Assembly: GCF_900168195.1 (NCBI RefSeq)
Contig: NZ_FUYX01000012.1
Span: forward strand, 1-64,000
Direction: 5' to 3'
Length of the DNA stretch: 64,000 nt
Source: Allobosea thiooxidans
Lineage (GTDB): Bacteria; Pseudomonadota; Alphaproteobacteria; Rhizobiales; Beijerinckiaceae
Of this stretch, positions 17,296 through 26,591 are shown one piece after another (within the stretch, counting starts at the first letter, position 1; each line of letters starts with the position of its first letter). Below the pieces are notes generated by a model. It saw nothing but the letters and a program-made list of their open reading frames with translations, made no database searches and was not told the DNA's origin. A program made the position numbers and the translations under genes.

Positions 17296-18549
17296 TCATT
17301 GCGGTTCGGCGGAAACGCATTTCTTCCCCGCCATGGCTGCCGCTAGAAGCGCGCCAACCTTGTCATTTTCCTGAGCGATGTAGCTATCCTCGAGATGGGC
17401 ATATCGGCGAGTGGTCTCACTGCTGCGGTGCCCAAGCAGCTTGCCTATGACATTGATAGAGATGCCGTTGCGGATCGCCATAGAGGCAAAGCTATGCCGC
17501 AGGTCATGAATCCGCACATCTGACAGCCCGGCGGCATTACGGATCCTCTGCCAGGGCCGCTGAAGGTCGACGAGATGCTGTCCGCGGCGCCGTCCGGCGA
17601 TTACAAACGGGTTGCCGTCGATCCTGGGCAAGTTTTGCAGCAGTTCAATAGCAGGCTCGGTCAGCTCGATGTTTTTGGGTCCGGTCTTTGAATCGATGAG
17701 CCGCAACCGGCGCCGGTCAAACTGCACATGGTCCCACCGCAGTGTGAGAATCTCGCTGAGGCGTGCGCCCGTGTGGATCAGCAGTCTGATGGCGGCAACG
17801 GCGTAGATGGATTCAGCTTCGTCACGCTCAAACTGGTTGAGAACCGCTCCGAGTTTCTGAAATTCCTCCTCGCTGAGAAAACGCTCCTTGGGCGTTTCGC
17901 CATAGCGGGCAATTCCCTTCACGGGGTTGCTGGCTTTCGGACGCAGGCCCCATAGCTCGGCCAGATTGAAGATTTTTGAGAGTAAGGTAAGGCAACGATT
18001 TGAAACACCGGGGCCCCCTTTGACGACAAGCCCGCCGCCCTGCTCCTTTTGTTTCTCCTTCGCGTCTTTTGGTGCCGTCTTCCCATTCCGGACGGCATTC
18101 TTAAACGTCTCGATATCCGCCGGCTTTAGCTCGTCGACGAACTTTTGGCCGAGTAGCGGCAGAACGTGATTGTCGATGTTCATGCGATCCAGGCGAACGC
18201 TCGACGCCTTCTTTTTGGGGATCGCGTACTGTTCAAGGTAGCGAGCGCATAGCTCCTTCATGCGAACGCGCTCGCGGAACTTGGCTTCGGTCGGGTCCTT
18301 GCCCTGCACGGTCTCGCCAAGGAGCCTCTTTGCCTCTGCGCGCGCCGAGTCCGGTGTCCATGGTGAGCCATGAAGCCCAATCGTCAACCAGCGCGTACGA
18401 CCCTGGACGGCGGTCTTGAGAGTGTAGGATTTGCCCTTGGCCTGACAGCGGATGCCGAACCCTTTGACCTCCGCATCCCAGACGACCTGGCCCGGGCCGA
18501 GGCTATCGACAACGGTTTTGGTGATGCGGATCGAGCTTCGTTTTGCCAA
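17296..18549 (-). CDS. Tyrosine-type site-specific integrase
   Basis: A 417-residue integrase. An N-terminal arm-binding region (residues 1-90, of the kind found in tRNA-targeting integrases) is followed by a core-binding SAM-like domain (KELCARYLEQYAIPKKKASS). The catalytic domain shows Arg in HTGARLSEILTLRW, the HxLRH box in IHDLRHSFASMAI, and GHRSSETTRRYAHL with the nucleophilic Tyr. It cuts and rejoins DNA at the element's att site. A tRNA-Gly 3' fragment lies 140 bases beyond its start codon, the expected location of att. It is the only complete tyrosine recombinase in the window. Confidence 0.96.
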   Translation of the reverse strand: MAKRSSIRITKTVVDSLGPGQVVWDAEVKGFGIRCQAKGKSYTLKTAVQGRTRWLTIGLHGSPWTPDSARAEAKRLLGETVQGKDPTEAKFRERVRMKELCARYLEQYAIPKKKASSVRLDRMNIDNHVLPLLGQKFVDELKPADIETFKNAVRNGKTAPKDAKEKQKEQGGGLVVKGGPGVSNRCLTLLSKIFNLAELWGLRPKASNPVKGIARYGETPKERFLSEEEFQKLGAVLNQFERDEAESIYAVAAIRLLIHTGARLSEILTLRWDHVQFDRRRLRLIDSKTGPKNIELTEPAIELLQNLPRIDGNPFVIAGRRRGQHLVDLQRPWQRIRNAAGLSDVRIHDLRHSFASMAIRNGISINVIGKLLGHRSSETTRRYAHLEDSYIAQENDKVGALLAAAMAGKKCVSAEPQ

Positions 18550-18687
18550 GGGGACTCTCCAGAAGCTACGTAGCAGCTACGTTTCTAGCGAGAAAACGCA
18601 AGGGCTCATAGGTGCCGATGAAAAGTTTTCATTCAAACTCAGGTGTTTCGTGGGGCTTCTAGGGCTTCTGCCAGTTCAACATCATGT

Positions 18688-18732
18688 TTCCCAAGCTGAA
18701 TGTCGTCGGTTCGATCCCGATCGCCCGCTCCA
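18688..18732 (+). repeat. 3' fragment of tRNA-Gly(CCC), probable att site
   Basis: From the anticodon loop TTCCCAA the sequence follows a tRNA-Gly(CCC): anticodon 3' arm GCTGA, a T arm GTCGG-TTCGATC-CCGAT, acceptor 3' strand CGCCCGC, discriminator T and CCA. The upstream side cannot fold as the 5' half: the partner arm TCAGC is replaced and no GCGGGCG acceptor strand is present. Tyrosine integrases of this type often recombine at the 3' end of tRNA genes. I see no intact copy elsewhere in the window. Confidence 0.7.
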
Positions 18733-19130
18733 AAAATCTCCTGGAACGTCAGCCCGTTACGATGGTCTACCGCTGATCTGGCGTTCCCCATGTTCCCCGT
18801 CGCGTTCCCAGGATTTGTTCAGGCCTCGTTCTCGGCCGCGCGGTGCGCGACTCTGGCCTCGCGTCGGCTCTTTCCGACTGCGCTGCGTGAATATCGGACA
18901 GTCGTCGAGGCCTGCGTGTGCCCATGCGCTGTCGAAGGGGCTGGCAGTCAGCGAATTCAGGCTCGCTACACGTTGGTTTGGCGGCGCCCATAGATCGATG
19001 AATGGCGAAATCCATCAGCGATGTGCGCCATAGGTGAAAAAGCGCGCAGAGTGATGGTTGCAGCCGCCTGAAACTTTCCAGGGGCTTGTTCTGGACTGTC
19101 CGGGCAGGCGCTTGGCCGTTCTCGACGGGC

Positions 19131-19799
19131 CTAGCGGCCGATTGCGGGACATACCACATCCCAAATGCGGGCATATGACGACGCATAGTTGATGAGATGG
19201 ACGCCATCGAACAACGCCGCCCCTTCCGGGAAAGGATGGACAAACTGGCATCCCTGTTTGCTGCATATGGTCTCTAAAGAGGCTGAGAAGCGAAGCGCAA
19301 TCTCATGCGAGAACCCGACTGCACGCTCGGGGTCGAGCGGGGGGATGGCGGTCACGGTCACGGATTTGGTCTTCTCCGCTGCCCGTTTCAGCAGCGCCTC
19401 AACCCGGTGCTGATAGCTTGCAACTGCCTTGTCAGGATCGCCGATGCGTCGGCCTAACGCATCATTGGTCCCGATCATCAAAATGATCGCGCGCGGCGGG
19501 CGCGGCAGAGACAGGTTCGCAAAGAAACGAGAGTAGGATTCAGCCGTTGCCCCAGCGAGCCCCGCATTCACGACAGGCAGATCGCAGCCGGTTGAAGCGA
19601 GCCAACTTTCCGCATGGGAATCTCCCATCACAAGAATGTAGTCGCCGGGCGGTTGCCGCAGATGAGCATCGATGATCTGCGAACGCGTCTCAAGATATGA
19701 GCCGCCGCCCGAACTCACAGGGCTGCGTCCCTTGCCGAAGCTCGCTCCAATAAAGGCTGCGAGCAGTAGCGCCGACACCATCGATAAAGAGCGCTTCAT
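19131..19799 (-). CDS. SGNH/GDSL-family hydrolase, exported
   Basis: A 222-residue protein with a signal peptide (MKRSLSMVSALLLAAFIGAS). Block I is YILVMGDSHAESWL with the nucleophilic Ser, block III is LMIGTNDALG with the Asn, and block V is LFDGVHL with the Asp/His pair. These are the four catalytic blocks of SGNH esterases, which often remove acyl or acetyl groups from surface polymers; substrate unknown. It lies just right of the probable att site. A small membrane-protein gene may precede it in the same direction. Confidence 0.85.
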   Translation of the reverse strand: MKRSLSMVSALLLAAFIGASFGKGRSPVSSGGGSYLETRSQIIDAHLRQPPGDYILVMGDSHAESWLASTGCDLPVVNAGLAGATAESYSRFFANLSLPRPPRAIILMIGTNDALGRRIGDPDKAVASYQHRVEALLKRAAEKTKSVTVTAIPPLDPERAVGFSHEIALRFSASLETICSKQGCQFVHPFPEGAALFDGVHLINYASSYARIWDVVCPAIGR

Positions 19800-19805
19800 C
19801 GATCT

Positions 19806-20042
19806 TTACCAAATGGAATCGTTCAGGATTTCTCGACCGAGTCTAGCGCGGTCCTCCGCGGACAAGCGTCGCCGAGCTCGACGGGAGACAAAAAAGTTCA
19901 CGATGATGAACAGCGCGAATAACGCGGCTGCCGATAAGCCAAGAAACGTCATGGTAGGGAGAAACTCGGGAAATTTTATCTCAGCCGAACACCGAAAGAT
20001 CGTTCCTCCAATTTGAAGCGGATGATCTCGAACGTGCATCAC
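19806..20042 (-). CDS. Small membrane protein (uncertain)
   Basis: The 78-residue frame has one hydrophobic helix (TFLGLSAAALFALFIIVNFF) followed by a basic then acidic tail (SRRARRRLSAEDRARLGREI). An internal ATG at 19952 would give a 48-residue form starting just before the helix, the more natural arrangement for a single-pass membrane peptide. Neither start has a good ribosome site. It ends six bases before the hydrolase gene, so cotranscription is possible. Function unknown. Confidence 0.4.
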   Translation of the reverse strand: MMHVRDHPLQIGGTIFRCSAEIKFPEFLPTMTFLGLSAAALFALFIIVNFFVSRRARRRLSAEDRARLGREILNDSIW

Positions 20043-20088
20043 CCTTCAGGGGGACGATTGACGAACTCGCCACGGCGTCGCACCAGTG

Positions 20089-21202
20089 ATGGGCGGCTTG
20101 GGGCGATCTGGAATGCTGGATGCGAATGAGTTCGGTGATGCTGTGGCTAGGCTCTACGAAGCTGCAGCAGTTCCCGAGATGTGGCCTGCCGCAATCGCGC
20201 GCCTTTCGGAAATTGCTGGTTGCTATGGCGGCCTGCTGTTCACTCATTCCCAGCAGGGAACGAATTGGGTGAGTTGCGATGCCGTCCGTCCCCTCGTTCA
20301 GCGCTTTGTCGACGAAGGATGGATGCAGCGAAACGCCAGGATGGAAGGCTTGCTGGCCCATTGCGGCACGGGCTTCGTGGGCGACCATGATGTCTTTCGC
20401 GATGAAGAGATGGCCGAGATGCCGGTCTATTGCGACTTTCTCATTCCGAACGGTTTCGGTTGGGCTACCGCGACCCATGTCCGTTCGGCGTCGGGCGACA
20501 ACATCATTCTCTCTCTGGAGCGTCGATATGATCGCGGGCCGGTGACGAGGCGCGAGATCGAGGTTCTGGACAGTATCCGTCCCCATCTGGCCCCGGGCAG
20601 CGGTGCTGACATCGAAGCTCCAGATGCAGCGTGCGCAGGCCAGTCTCGATTCATTCGAGCGAGCCGGATCACCGGCTGCGCTGATCGGCGGGCGTGGCCA
20701 GGTGACGGCGACCAATCCAAGCTTCGAACCACTGCTCGGGCAGGTCATCATCCGTGCTGGCGACAAGATCGCGCTCGAAGATGATCGGGCGAACTCGCTG
20801 CTTCAGAAATCCCTCTCCGAGCTCGCCCAGGACCGCATTCACGACACCCGTTCGATTCCGGTTCCCGGTCGAGACGACAATCCCGCCTTCATCATCCACG
20901 TGCTTCCCATCCGGCGGCAGGCACGAGATATTTTTTCGCGGGCGCAAGCGATGCTTGTGGTCACGACATCGGATCGCAGCTTGCGGATCGAGGCTTCGCT
21001 CCTCTGTGAACTCTACGACCTGACACGAACTGAAGCGGCAGTAGCCAACCGCCTGCTCGAAGGCCTCTCCATCAATGAGATCGTGGCGGAGCGCGGGGTC
21101 AAGCGCGAAACCGTGCGTACCCAGGTGAAGCAGGTTTTGGCGAAGACGGGGTGCCAATCGCAGGCTGATTTCATTCGGAGACTGGCTTCGTTGGCGATGT
21201 GA
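20089..21202 (+). pseudogene. LuxR-family transcriptional regulator, frameshifted
   Basis: The first frame from 20089 encodes a ligand-sensing-like domain (EFGDAVARLYEAAAVPEMWP, then IARLSEIAGCYGGLLF) up to about 20590. The protein continues in the next frame from about 20595 (LTSKLQMQRAQASLDSFERA) to a LuxR HTH (LLCELYDLTRTEAAVANRLL followed by a recognition helix with KRETVRTQVKQVL). A run of four C residues near 20590-20593 looks one base too long; removing one restores an intact protein of about 370 residues. It could be a true pseudogene or a sequencing error. A decayed copy of its HTH lies at 1135-1236. Confidence 0.8.
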
Positions 21203-21351
21203 TCGACGGGGCCGTTTCGGTCAATCGGCTCGAAGCCCGTTGCGGGCCAGGCTCAGAATCCATCAACTTGGATTGGCCCGGGATTCACAGCCCCTCGCGT
21301 GCCCGCGTGCACTGTCGACACTCTGCGTTTGGCTCTTGCGACGGACAGGTC

Positions 21352-22560
21352 TCAGCCATTGCGTTCGGCGATGGCGGTCCCCGCCGCCCAGCCCGACGAC
21401 CATGCCCATTGGAAGTTGTAGCCGCCGAGCCAGCCGGTCACGTCGACCACCTCACCGATGAAATACAGGCCGTCGACGGCGCGGGCTTCCATCGTCCGCG
21501 AGTTCAGGCCGGAGGTATCCACGCCGCCGAGCGTCACCTCCGCGGTCCGGTATCCCTCCGATCCGATCGGCAGGACCTCCCAGCCGTGAAGGGTGGCGGC
21601 GATCGCGGCGAGCTTCTTGTCGCTGGCGTCGCCGATCGGCCCGGACCAGCCATGGGCGTCGGCCAGATAGGTCGCCAGCCTCTTCGGCAGGATCTCGCCG
21701 AGCGTATTGGCGATGTTTCGGCGGCCATTCTCCCGTCGGGCGGTGTGCAGATCGGCGAAGAAATCATGGCCGGGCAGAAACGCGATCCGGATCGGCTCCT
21801 TCTCGCGCCAATAGGATGAGATCTGCAGGATCGCGGGGCCGGAAAGCCCGCGATGCGTGAACAGCAGCGCCTCGTCGAAGGCCGTCTTGCCACAGGAAAC
21901 GCGCACATCAGCGGCGACGCCGGCAATCTCGCGAAATCCGGCAAGGACATCCTCGCCGAATGTCAGCGGCACCAGCGCCGGGCGTGTTTCCGTCACCGTC
22001 AGGCCGAACCGCTCGGCGATCTGGTAGCCGAGGCTGGACGCCCCCATCTTCGGGATGGATTTTCCGCCGGTCGCAACGACGAGCTGCCGGCATCGGATGC
22101 TTCCCGCGCCATCGCCCCCAAGCGTGACCGCAAAGCCGTGATCGATCCGCTCGAGGTTTTCCAGCGTGGTTCCGACTCGCAATTCGCATGCCGCGCGCGC
22201 CATTTCGTTCAGCAGCATGGCGATGATGGCCTTGGCGGAATCGTCGCAGAAGAGCTGGCCGAGCGTTTTCTCGTGATAGGCGATGCCGTGCCTTTCGACC
22301 AAGGCGACGAAATCATGCTGCGTGTAGCGGCTGAGCGCGGATTTGGCGAAATGCGGATTGTTCGACAGGAAATTGCGGGCGCTCGCCCCGATATTGGTGA
22401 AATTGCAGCGCCCTCCGCCGGAGATGCGGATTTTTTCGCCGGGCGCCTTGGCGTGATCGATGATCAGAACGCGCCCGCCGCGCGCTCCGGCCTGGATCGC
22501 GCACATCATTCCAGCGGCACCGGCGCCGAGAATGACAGTGTCGAAACGCGTGACCGACAT
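21352..22560 (-). CDS. FAD-dependent oxidoreductase of the YhiN/HI0933 family
   Basis: From ATG 22560, 402 residues begin MSVTRFDTVILGAGAAGMMC, an FAD-binding Rossmann motif. They continue with APGEKIRISGGGRCNFTN, the signature of the HI0933/BaiN-like family, and with LVVATGGKSIPKMGASSLGY. The C-terminus has the family motif GEVVDVTGWLGGYNFQWAWSSG, which binds the flavin near the end. Substrate and reaction are unknown for most members; some reduce bile-acid-like compounds. An upstream extension to 22638 is open but lacks conserved character. It diverges from the aconitase gene. Confidence 0.93.
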   Translation of the reverse strand: MSVTRFDTVILGAGAAGMMCAIQAGARGGRVLIIDHAKAPGEKIRISGGGRCNFTNIGASARNFLSNNPHFAKSALSRYTQHDFVALVERHGIAYHEKTLGQLFCDDSAKAIIAMLLNEMARAACELRVGTTLENLERIDHGFAVTLGGDGAGSIRCRQLVVATGGKSIPKMGASSLGYQIAERFGLTVTETRPALVPLTFGEDVLAGFREIAGVAADVRVSCGKTAFDEALLFTHRGLSGPAILQISSYWREKEPIRIAFLPGHDFFADLHTARRENGRRNIANTLGEILPKRLATYLADAHGWSGPIGDASDKKLAAIAATLHGWEVLPIGSEGYRTAEVTLGGVDTSGLNSRTMEARAVDGLYFIGEVVDVTGWLGGYNFQWAWSSGWAAGTAIAERNG

Positions 22561-22810
22561 CGAATGCTGCTTGCCCCAGAAGAGCCCGGAAAGGGCATTG
22601 CGCGCCGCTTCGGGATGGCATCGCGCCGCGCGTCGCATCGGGTAGATGATCCGCGAGCATCCATCAACAGGCGGTGACCGGGAGATGCCCAGGTCGAGGG
22701 GCGCTTCGCGCTCCTGCCGCTTTTCGCTGTTCCGCTCGGTGGCTCGCAGGTGCGAGGCGCCAAGTACCCATGAGCAGCCGCATCAGCCGGACCGCAGTCT
22801 CGGCTCGCAG

Positions 22811-22851
22811 CATGTATTGCATTTATAAAACAATATATACAATATTGCTGC
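22811..22851 (+). promoter_or_regulatory. AT-rich palindromic promoter/operator ahead of the aconitase gene
   Basis: In otherwise GC-rich DNA, bases 22811-22850 are strongly AT-rich and hold TATTG (22815-22819), CAATA (22831-22835) and the palindrome CAATATTG (22840-22847). The last ends five bases before the ATG at 22852, and no ribosome site is seen. Such a site may bind the GntR-family regulator encoded downstream; that pairing is inference. Confidence 0.45.
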
Positions 22852-25515
22852 ATGAACGTCGCGGATTTCGCCACCCAGCCCTTCGAGAGCGGCTCCCGCT
22901 CCTATCTCCGGGTCGCGGCCCCGGAGGCGTTCGGGCCGGACTATGCGCGCCTCCCGCACATCTTCCGGATCCTGGCCGAGAACCTCCTGCGCAACGCCGC
23001 TTCTTCCGCCGAGCGCGAGGCCGGGCTCGCGGCGATCCGCGCCTGGCTCGCCGATGGCGCGAGCACCGCCGAGGTCGCCTTTCAGCCGGGGCGCGTGCTG
23101 ATGCACGACACCACCTGCACTCCGGCGCTCGTCGATGTCGCCGGCATGCGGGACGCGCTTGCCGAGGCGGGCGGCGATCCCGCGGCGCTGAGCCCCGTGC
23201 TGCCGGTCGACGTCTCGGTCGATCACTCGCTCGGTGTCGACATCGCGGGTTCATCGGCCGCGGCACGGCTGAACAAGGAGCGCGAGTATCGCCGCAACGG
23301 CGAGCGCTACCGCTTCCTGAAATGGGCGACGCGGGCGCTCGAAGGCGTGCGGGTCCATCCGCCCGGCACCGGCATCATGCACACCATCAATCTCGAGCAG
23401 CTGGCGACGGTCGTCGAGGTCAGGACGCGGGAGGATGGTGCCTGCCTCGCGGTGCCCGACACGCTGATCGGGACCGACAGCCACACCCCGATGATCAACG
23501 GCATCGGCGTCCTCGCCTGGGGCGTGGGTGGGCTCGAGGCCGAGAGCGTCATGTTCGGCATGCCGGTGATGATGCGCCTGCCGGAAGTGATCGGCGTGAA
23601 GCTGAGCGGCCGGCTGCGGGAGGGCGTGCTCGCCACCGATCTTGCGCTGACCGTGACCCAGCGGCTGCGACAGCGCGGCGTCGCCGGCGCCTTCGTCGAG
23701 TTCTTCGGGGCCGGCGTTTCCTCCCTTTCCGCCGGCGAGCGGGCCGTCGTCGCGAATATGACGCCGGAATTCGGGGCCTCGACAGCCTTCTTCCCGATCG
23801 ACGCCGCGACGCTCGCCTATCTTCGGCAGACCGGCAGGGAGCCCGCTGCCGTCTCCCTCGTCGAAGCCTATGCGAGGGCGCAGGGGCTCTGGTTCGATCC
23901 GGCCGCCGAGCCGCGCTTCAGCGATGTCGTCGCGATCGATCTCGAGGCGGTGGAGACGAGCCTTGCCGGGCCCTTCCGCCCGCAGGACCGTGTCTCCCTC
24001 TCGGCCGTTCCCGAGGTGCTGTCGCGCCTGCCGCCGCCGGCGCGGGTCGCCCCCGGCCTGCGGTCTCGGCCGGTCGCGATCGCCGCGATCACGAGCTGCA
24101 CCAACACCAGCGATCCGCGCCTTCTGGTGGCGGCCGGCCTCGTCGCGCGCAAGGCGCGGGCGCTCGGCCTGCAGCCGCCGCCCTGGGTCAAGACATCGCT
24201 GGCGCCGGGTTCTCCGGCTGCCGAGCGCTTCCTGCGGCGCGCCGGACTGCTTGAGGACCTTGAGGCGATCGGTTTCGCCATCGTCGGCTATGGCTGCACC
24301 ACTTGCATCGGCAATTCCGGGCCGCTCCTGCCGGTGATGGCGCAGGCCGTCTCTGCAGGCGAGACGCTTCCCGTCGTCATCCTGTCCGGCAACCGCAACT
24401 TCCCCGGCCGTGTCCACGCCCAGGTCGAGGCCAGCTTCCTGGCATCGCCGCCGCTCGTCGTCGCTTACGCTCTTGCCGGGGATGCGGCGCGCGATTTCGC
24501 GCGCGAGCCGCTGGCGATCGCGGGCGACAGGCCTGTCTTCCTCGCCGATCTCTGGCCGGTTGGAGCCGAGATCGACGCCGCGCTGGGCAAGGGCCTGGAC
24601 CCGCGCGATTTTCGCGCCGCCTTCGCCGAAGCGGAGAACGATGAGAGCTGGGCGGCGCTCGACGCGCCGGCGGGCGCGCAATTCCCCTGGGATCCAGCCT
24701 CGACCTATCTGCGCCGGCCGCCCTTCGCGCGGGCCGCGCTGTCCGCGACGCTCGGCACTTATCAGGCCTATCCCCTCCTCCTGCTCGGGGACGACGTCAC
24801 CACCGACCATATCTCACCGGCCGGTCAGACCCCGGCCGCCAGCGAGGCCGGGCGCTGGCTCACCGAGCGCGGCGAGGATCCGCAAGACCTCAATGTCTAC
24901 GCAGCGCGCCGCGGCAATTGGGAGGTGATGCTCCGGGGGCTCTTCACCAACCGCACCGTCGTCAACCGGCTGGCGCCGGGCCTGCCGGCCGGCACGACGG
25001 TGCATGCACCGACCGGCGACGTCCTGCCGCTGTGGCTGGCGGCGGAGCGCTACCGGGCCGGCGGCGAGGCCACCGTCGTCGTCGCGGGCGAGCGCTATGG
25101 CACCGGTTCATCGCGGGACTGGGCCGCCAAGGGGCTTGCCCTGCTCGGCGTCCGCGCCGTGCTGGCGGCGAGCTTCGAGCGCATCCATCGCTCCAACCTC
25201 GTCGGCATGGGCATCCTGCCGTTGGTCTTCGCGGATGCCGCGCAGGGAACGGCACTGATGCTGCGGCCCGGCGACCGGCTGGCGATCGCATTGCCGGTCG
25301 AAGCGCTGGCGCCGCGCCTGCCGACGACCGTGTCGGTCATCCGCGCCGGAGGCGAGACCGAGACGCTGCCGATGCGGCTGGCGGTCGAGACCGAGCTCGA
25401 ATGCGAGACCTTGAGGGCCGGCGGCATGCTGCCGCTGATCCTCGGACGCTTTCTGCCGAAAAGCGGAACTCATGCGGAAGGTGAACAGCCAGCGCCGTAC
25501 CGCCGCCTCGCCTGA
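22852..25515 (+). CDS. Aconitase-family hydratase (AcnA-like)
   Basis: An 887-residue protein of the aconitase superfamily, AcnA/IRP1 branch. Substrate-site motifs include GTDSHTPMINGIGVLAWGVG. The 4Fe-4S ligands lie in AITSCTNTSDP (Cys near 415) and GYGCTTCIGNSG (two Cys near 480). The swivel domain has YGTGSSRDWAAKG with the catalytic Ser near 750. It would interconvert citrate, cis-aconitate and isocitrate or related acids. Because it is followed by a TctC-type binding protein and a GntR regulator, it probably serves a catabolic cluster, not the main TCA cycle. Substrate might be a tricarboxylate such as citrate, aconitate or methylcitrate. Confidence 0.93.
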   Translation: MNVADFATQPFESGSRSYLRVAAPEAFGPDYARLPHIFRILAENLLRNAASSAEREAGLAAIRAWLADGASTAEVAFQPGRVLMHDTTCTPALVDVAGMRDALAEAGGDPAALSPVLPVDVSVDHSLGVDIAGSSAAARLNKEREYRRNGERYRFLKWATRALEGVRVHPPGTGIMHTINLEQLATVVEVRTREDGACLAVPDTLIGTDSHTPMINGIGVLAWGVGGLEAESVMFGMPVMMRLPEVIGVKLSGRLREGVLATDLALTVTQRLRQRGVAGAFVEFFGAGVSSLSAGERAVVANMTPEFGASTAFFPIDAATLAYLRQTGREPAAVSLVEAYARAQGLWFDPAAEPRFSDVVAIDLEAVETSLAGPFRPQDRVSLSAVPEVLSRLPPPARVAPGLRSRPVAIAAITSCTNTSDPRLLVAAGLVARKARALGLQPPPWVKTSLAPGSPAAERFLRRAGLLEDLEAIGFAIVGYGCTTCIGNSGPLLPVMAQAVSAGETLPVVILSGNRNFPGRVHAQVEASFLASPPLVVAYALAGDAARDFAREPLAIAGDRPVFLADLWPVGAEIDAALGKGLDPRDFRAAFAEAENDESWAALDAPAGAQFPWDPASTYLRRPPFARAALSATLGTYQAYPLLLLGDDVTTDHISPAGQTPAASEAGRWLTERGEDPQDLNVYAARRGNWEVMLRGLFTNRTVVNRLAPGLPAGTTVHAPTGDVLPLWLAAERYRAGGEATVVVAGERYGTGSSRDWAAKGLALLGVRAVLAASFERIHRSNLVGMGILPLVFADAAQGTALMLRPGDRLAIALPVEALAPRLPTTVSVIRAGGETETLPMRLAVETELECETLRAGGMLPLILGRFLPKSGTHAEGEQPAPYRRLA

Positions 25516-25558
25516 GCGCGGCCGGAGCCGGACAATTCGAAGAGAGGGAGGAAAAGAG

Positions 25559-26518
25559 ATGTTGAATCGTAGAGCCGTCGTGGCCGGATTGGCCGCCATG
25601 GGGATCGCCGGGCCGTCCTGGGCCGAGGCGCCGCCCGAGTTCAGGATCATCGCCCCGGCTGGTCCGGGCGGCGGCTGGGACACCGCCGCCCGCTCGATCC
25701 AGCAGGTGTTGACCGCGACCGGCCTCGCCAAGAGCATCCAGGTCCAGAACGTGACCGGGGCCGGCGGCACGATCGGCCTGGCGCAGTTCATCACCGGTGC
25801 CAAGGGTGATCCGGGACAGCTCATGGTCAACGGCATCACCATGGTCGGCGCGATCCTGACTAACAAGGCGCCCGTCACGCTCGACCAGGTGACGCCGCTG
25901 GTACGTCTCACCGGTGACCCGCTGGTGATCGTCGTGCCCGAAAACTCACCGCTCAAGACGGTGAAGGACCTCGCTGCCGCGATCAAGGACAACCCGGCCC
26001 GCTTCATCTGGGCAGGCGGTTCCGCCGGCGGCGCCGACCATATCCTGGCGGCGCTCGTCGCCAAGGCGGCGGGGAGCGATCCGGCCAAGCTCAACTATGT
26101 CGCCTTCTCCGGCGGCGGCGAGGCCCTCGCGGCCATGCTCGGCGGCCGCGTTACCGCCGGCGTCTCCGGCTATGGCGAGTTCGAAAGCCAGATCAAGGCC
26201 GGCAAGCTGCGTGCGCTCGCGCTCTCGTCCGGCAAGCGGCTGGAGGGGGTGGATGTCCCGACGCTCAAGGAGCTGGGTTATCCCGTCGAGGTGACAAACT
26301 GGCGCGCCGTGATGGCGGCGCCCGGCATCTCGGCCGAGCAGAAGCGCGATCTCACGGCGGTCTTCGACAGGATGGCGAAATCCCGGGAATGGGGCGAGGT
26401 GCTGAAGGCACGCGGCTGGGACGACTATTATCTCGCGGGCGAGCCCTTCGCTGCCTTCCTGAAGGAGGAGCAGGTCCGCGTCGCCGAGGTGCTGCGCTCG
26501 ATCGGGCTGGTGAAGTAG
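25559..26518 (+). CDS. TctC-type (Bug) periplasmic tricarboxylate-binding protein
   Basis: The 319-residue product starts MLNRRAVVAGLAAMGIAG, a twin-Arg-like signal peptide, after a GGGAGG ribosome site. Family signatures of the Bug/TctC proteins are RIIAPAGPGGGWDTAAR and, mid-protein, WAGGSAGGADH; the FxSGGGEALAAMLGG stretch is also typical. It captures an organic acid for a tripartite TctABC transporter, but no tctA or tctB is visible here, so it may work with a transporter encoded elsewhere. It is 43 bases after the aconitase stop, probably one operon. Confidence 0.93.
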   Translation: MLNRRAVVAGLAAMGIAGPSWAEAPPEFRIIAPAGPGGGWDTAARSIQQVLTATGLAKSIQVQNVTGAGGTIGLAQFITGAKGDPGQLMVNGITMVGAILTNKAPVTLDQVTPLVRLTGDPLVIVVPENSPLKTVKDLAAAIKDNPARFIWAGGSAGGADHILAALVAKAAGSDPAKLNYVAFSGGGEALAAMLGGRVTAGVSGYGEFESQIKAGKLRALALSSGKRLEGVDVPTLKELGYPVEVTNWRAVMAAPGISAEQKRDLTAVFDRMAKSREWGEVLKARGWDDYYLAGEPFAAFLKEEQVRVAEVLRSIGLVK

Positions 26519-26591
26519 CGGCCGACGAAACAGGGTTGTCTCCGGCAGCCCGGCGGCTACAGATCGCATCGGCGCATCCGGCGCCGGCGGG

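Noticed and set aside
22674..24254. Reading frame of 526 codons overlapping the aconitase gene
   Set aside because: Arg/Ala/Gly-rich out-of-frame reading of a clear aconitase.
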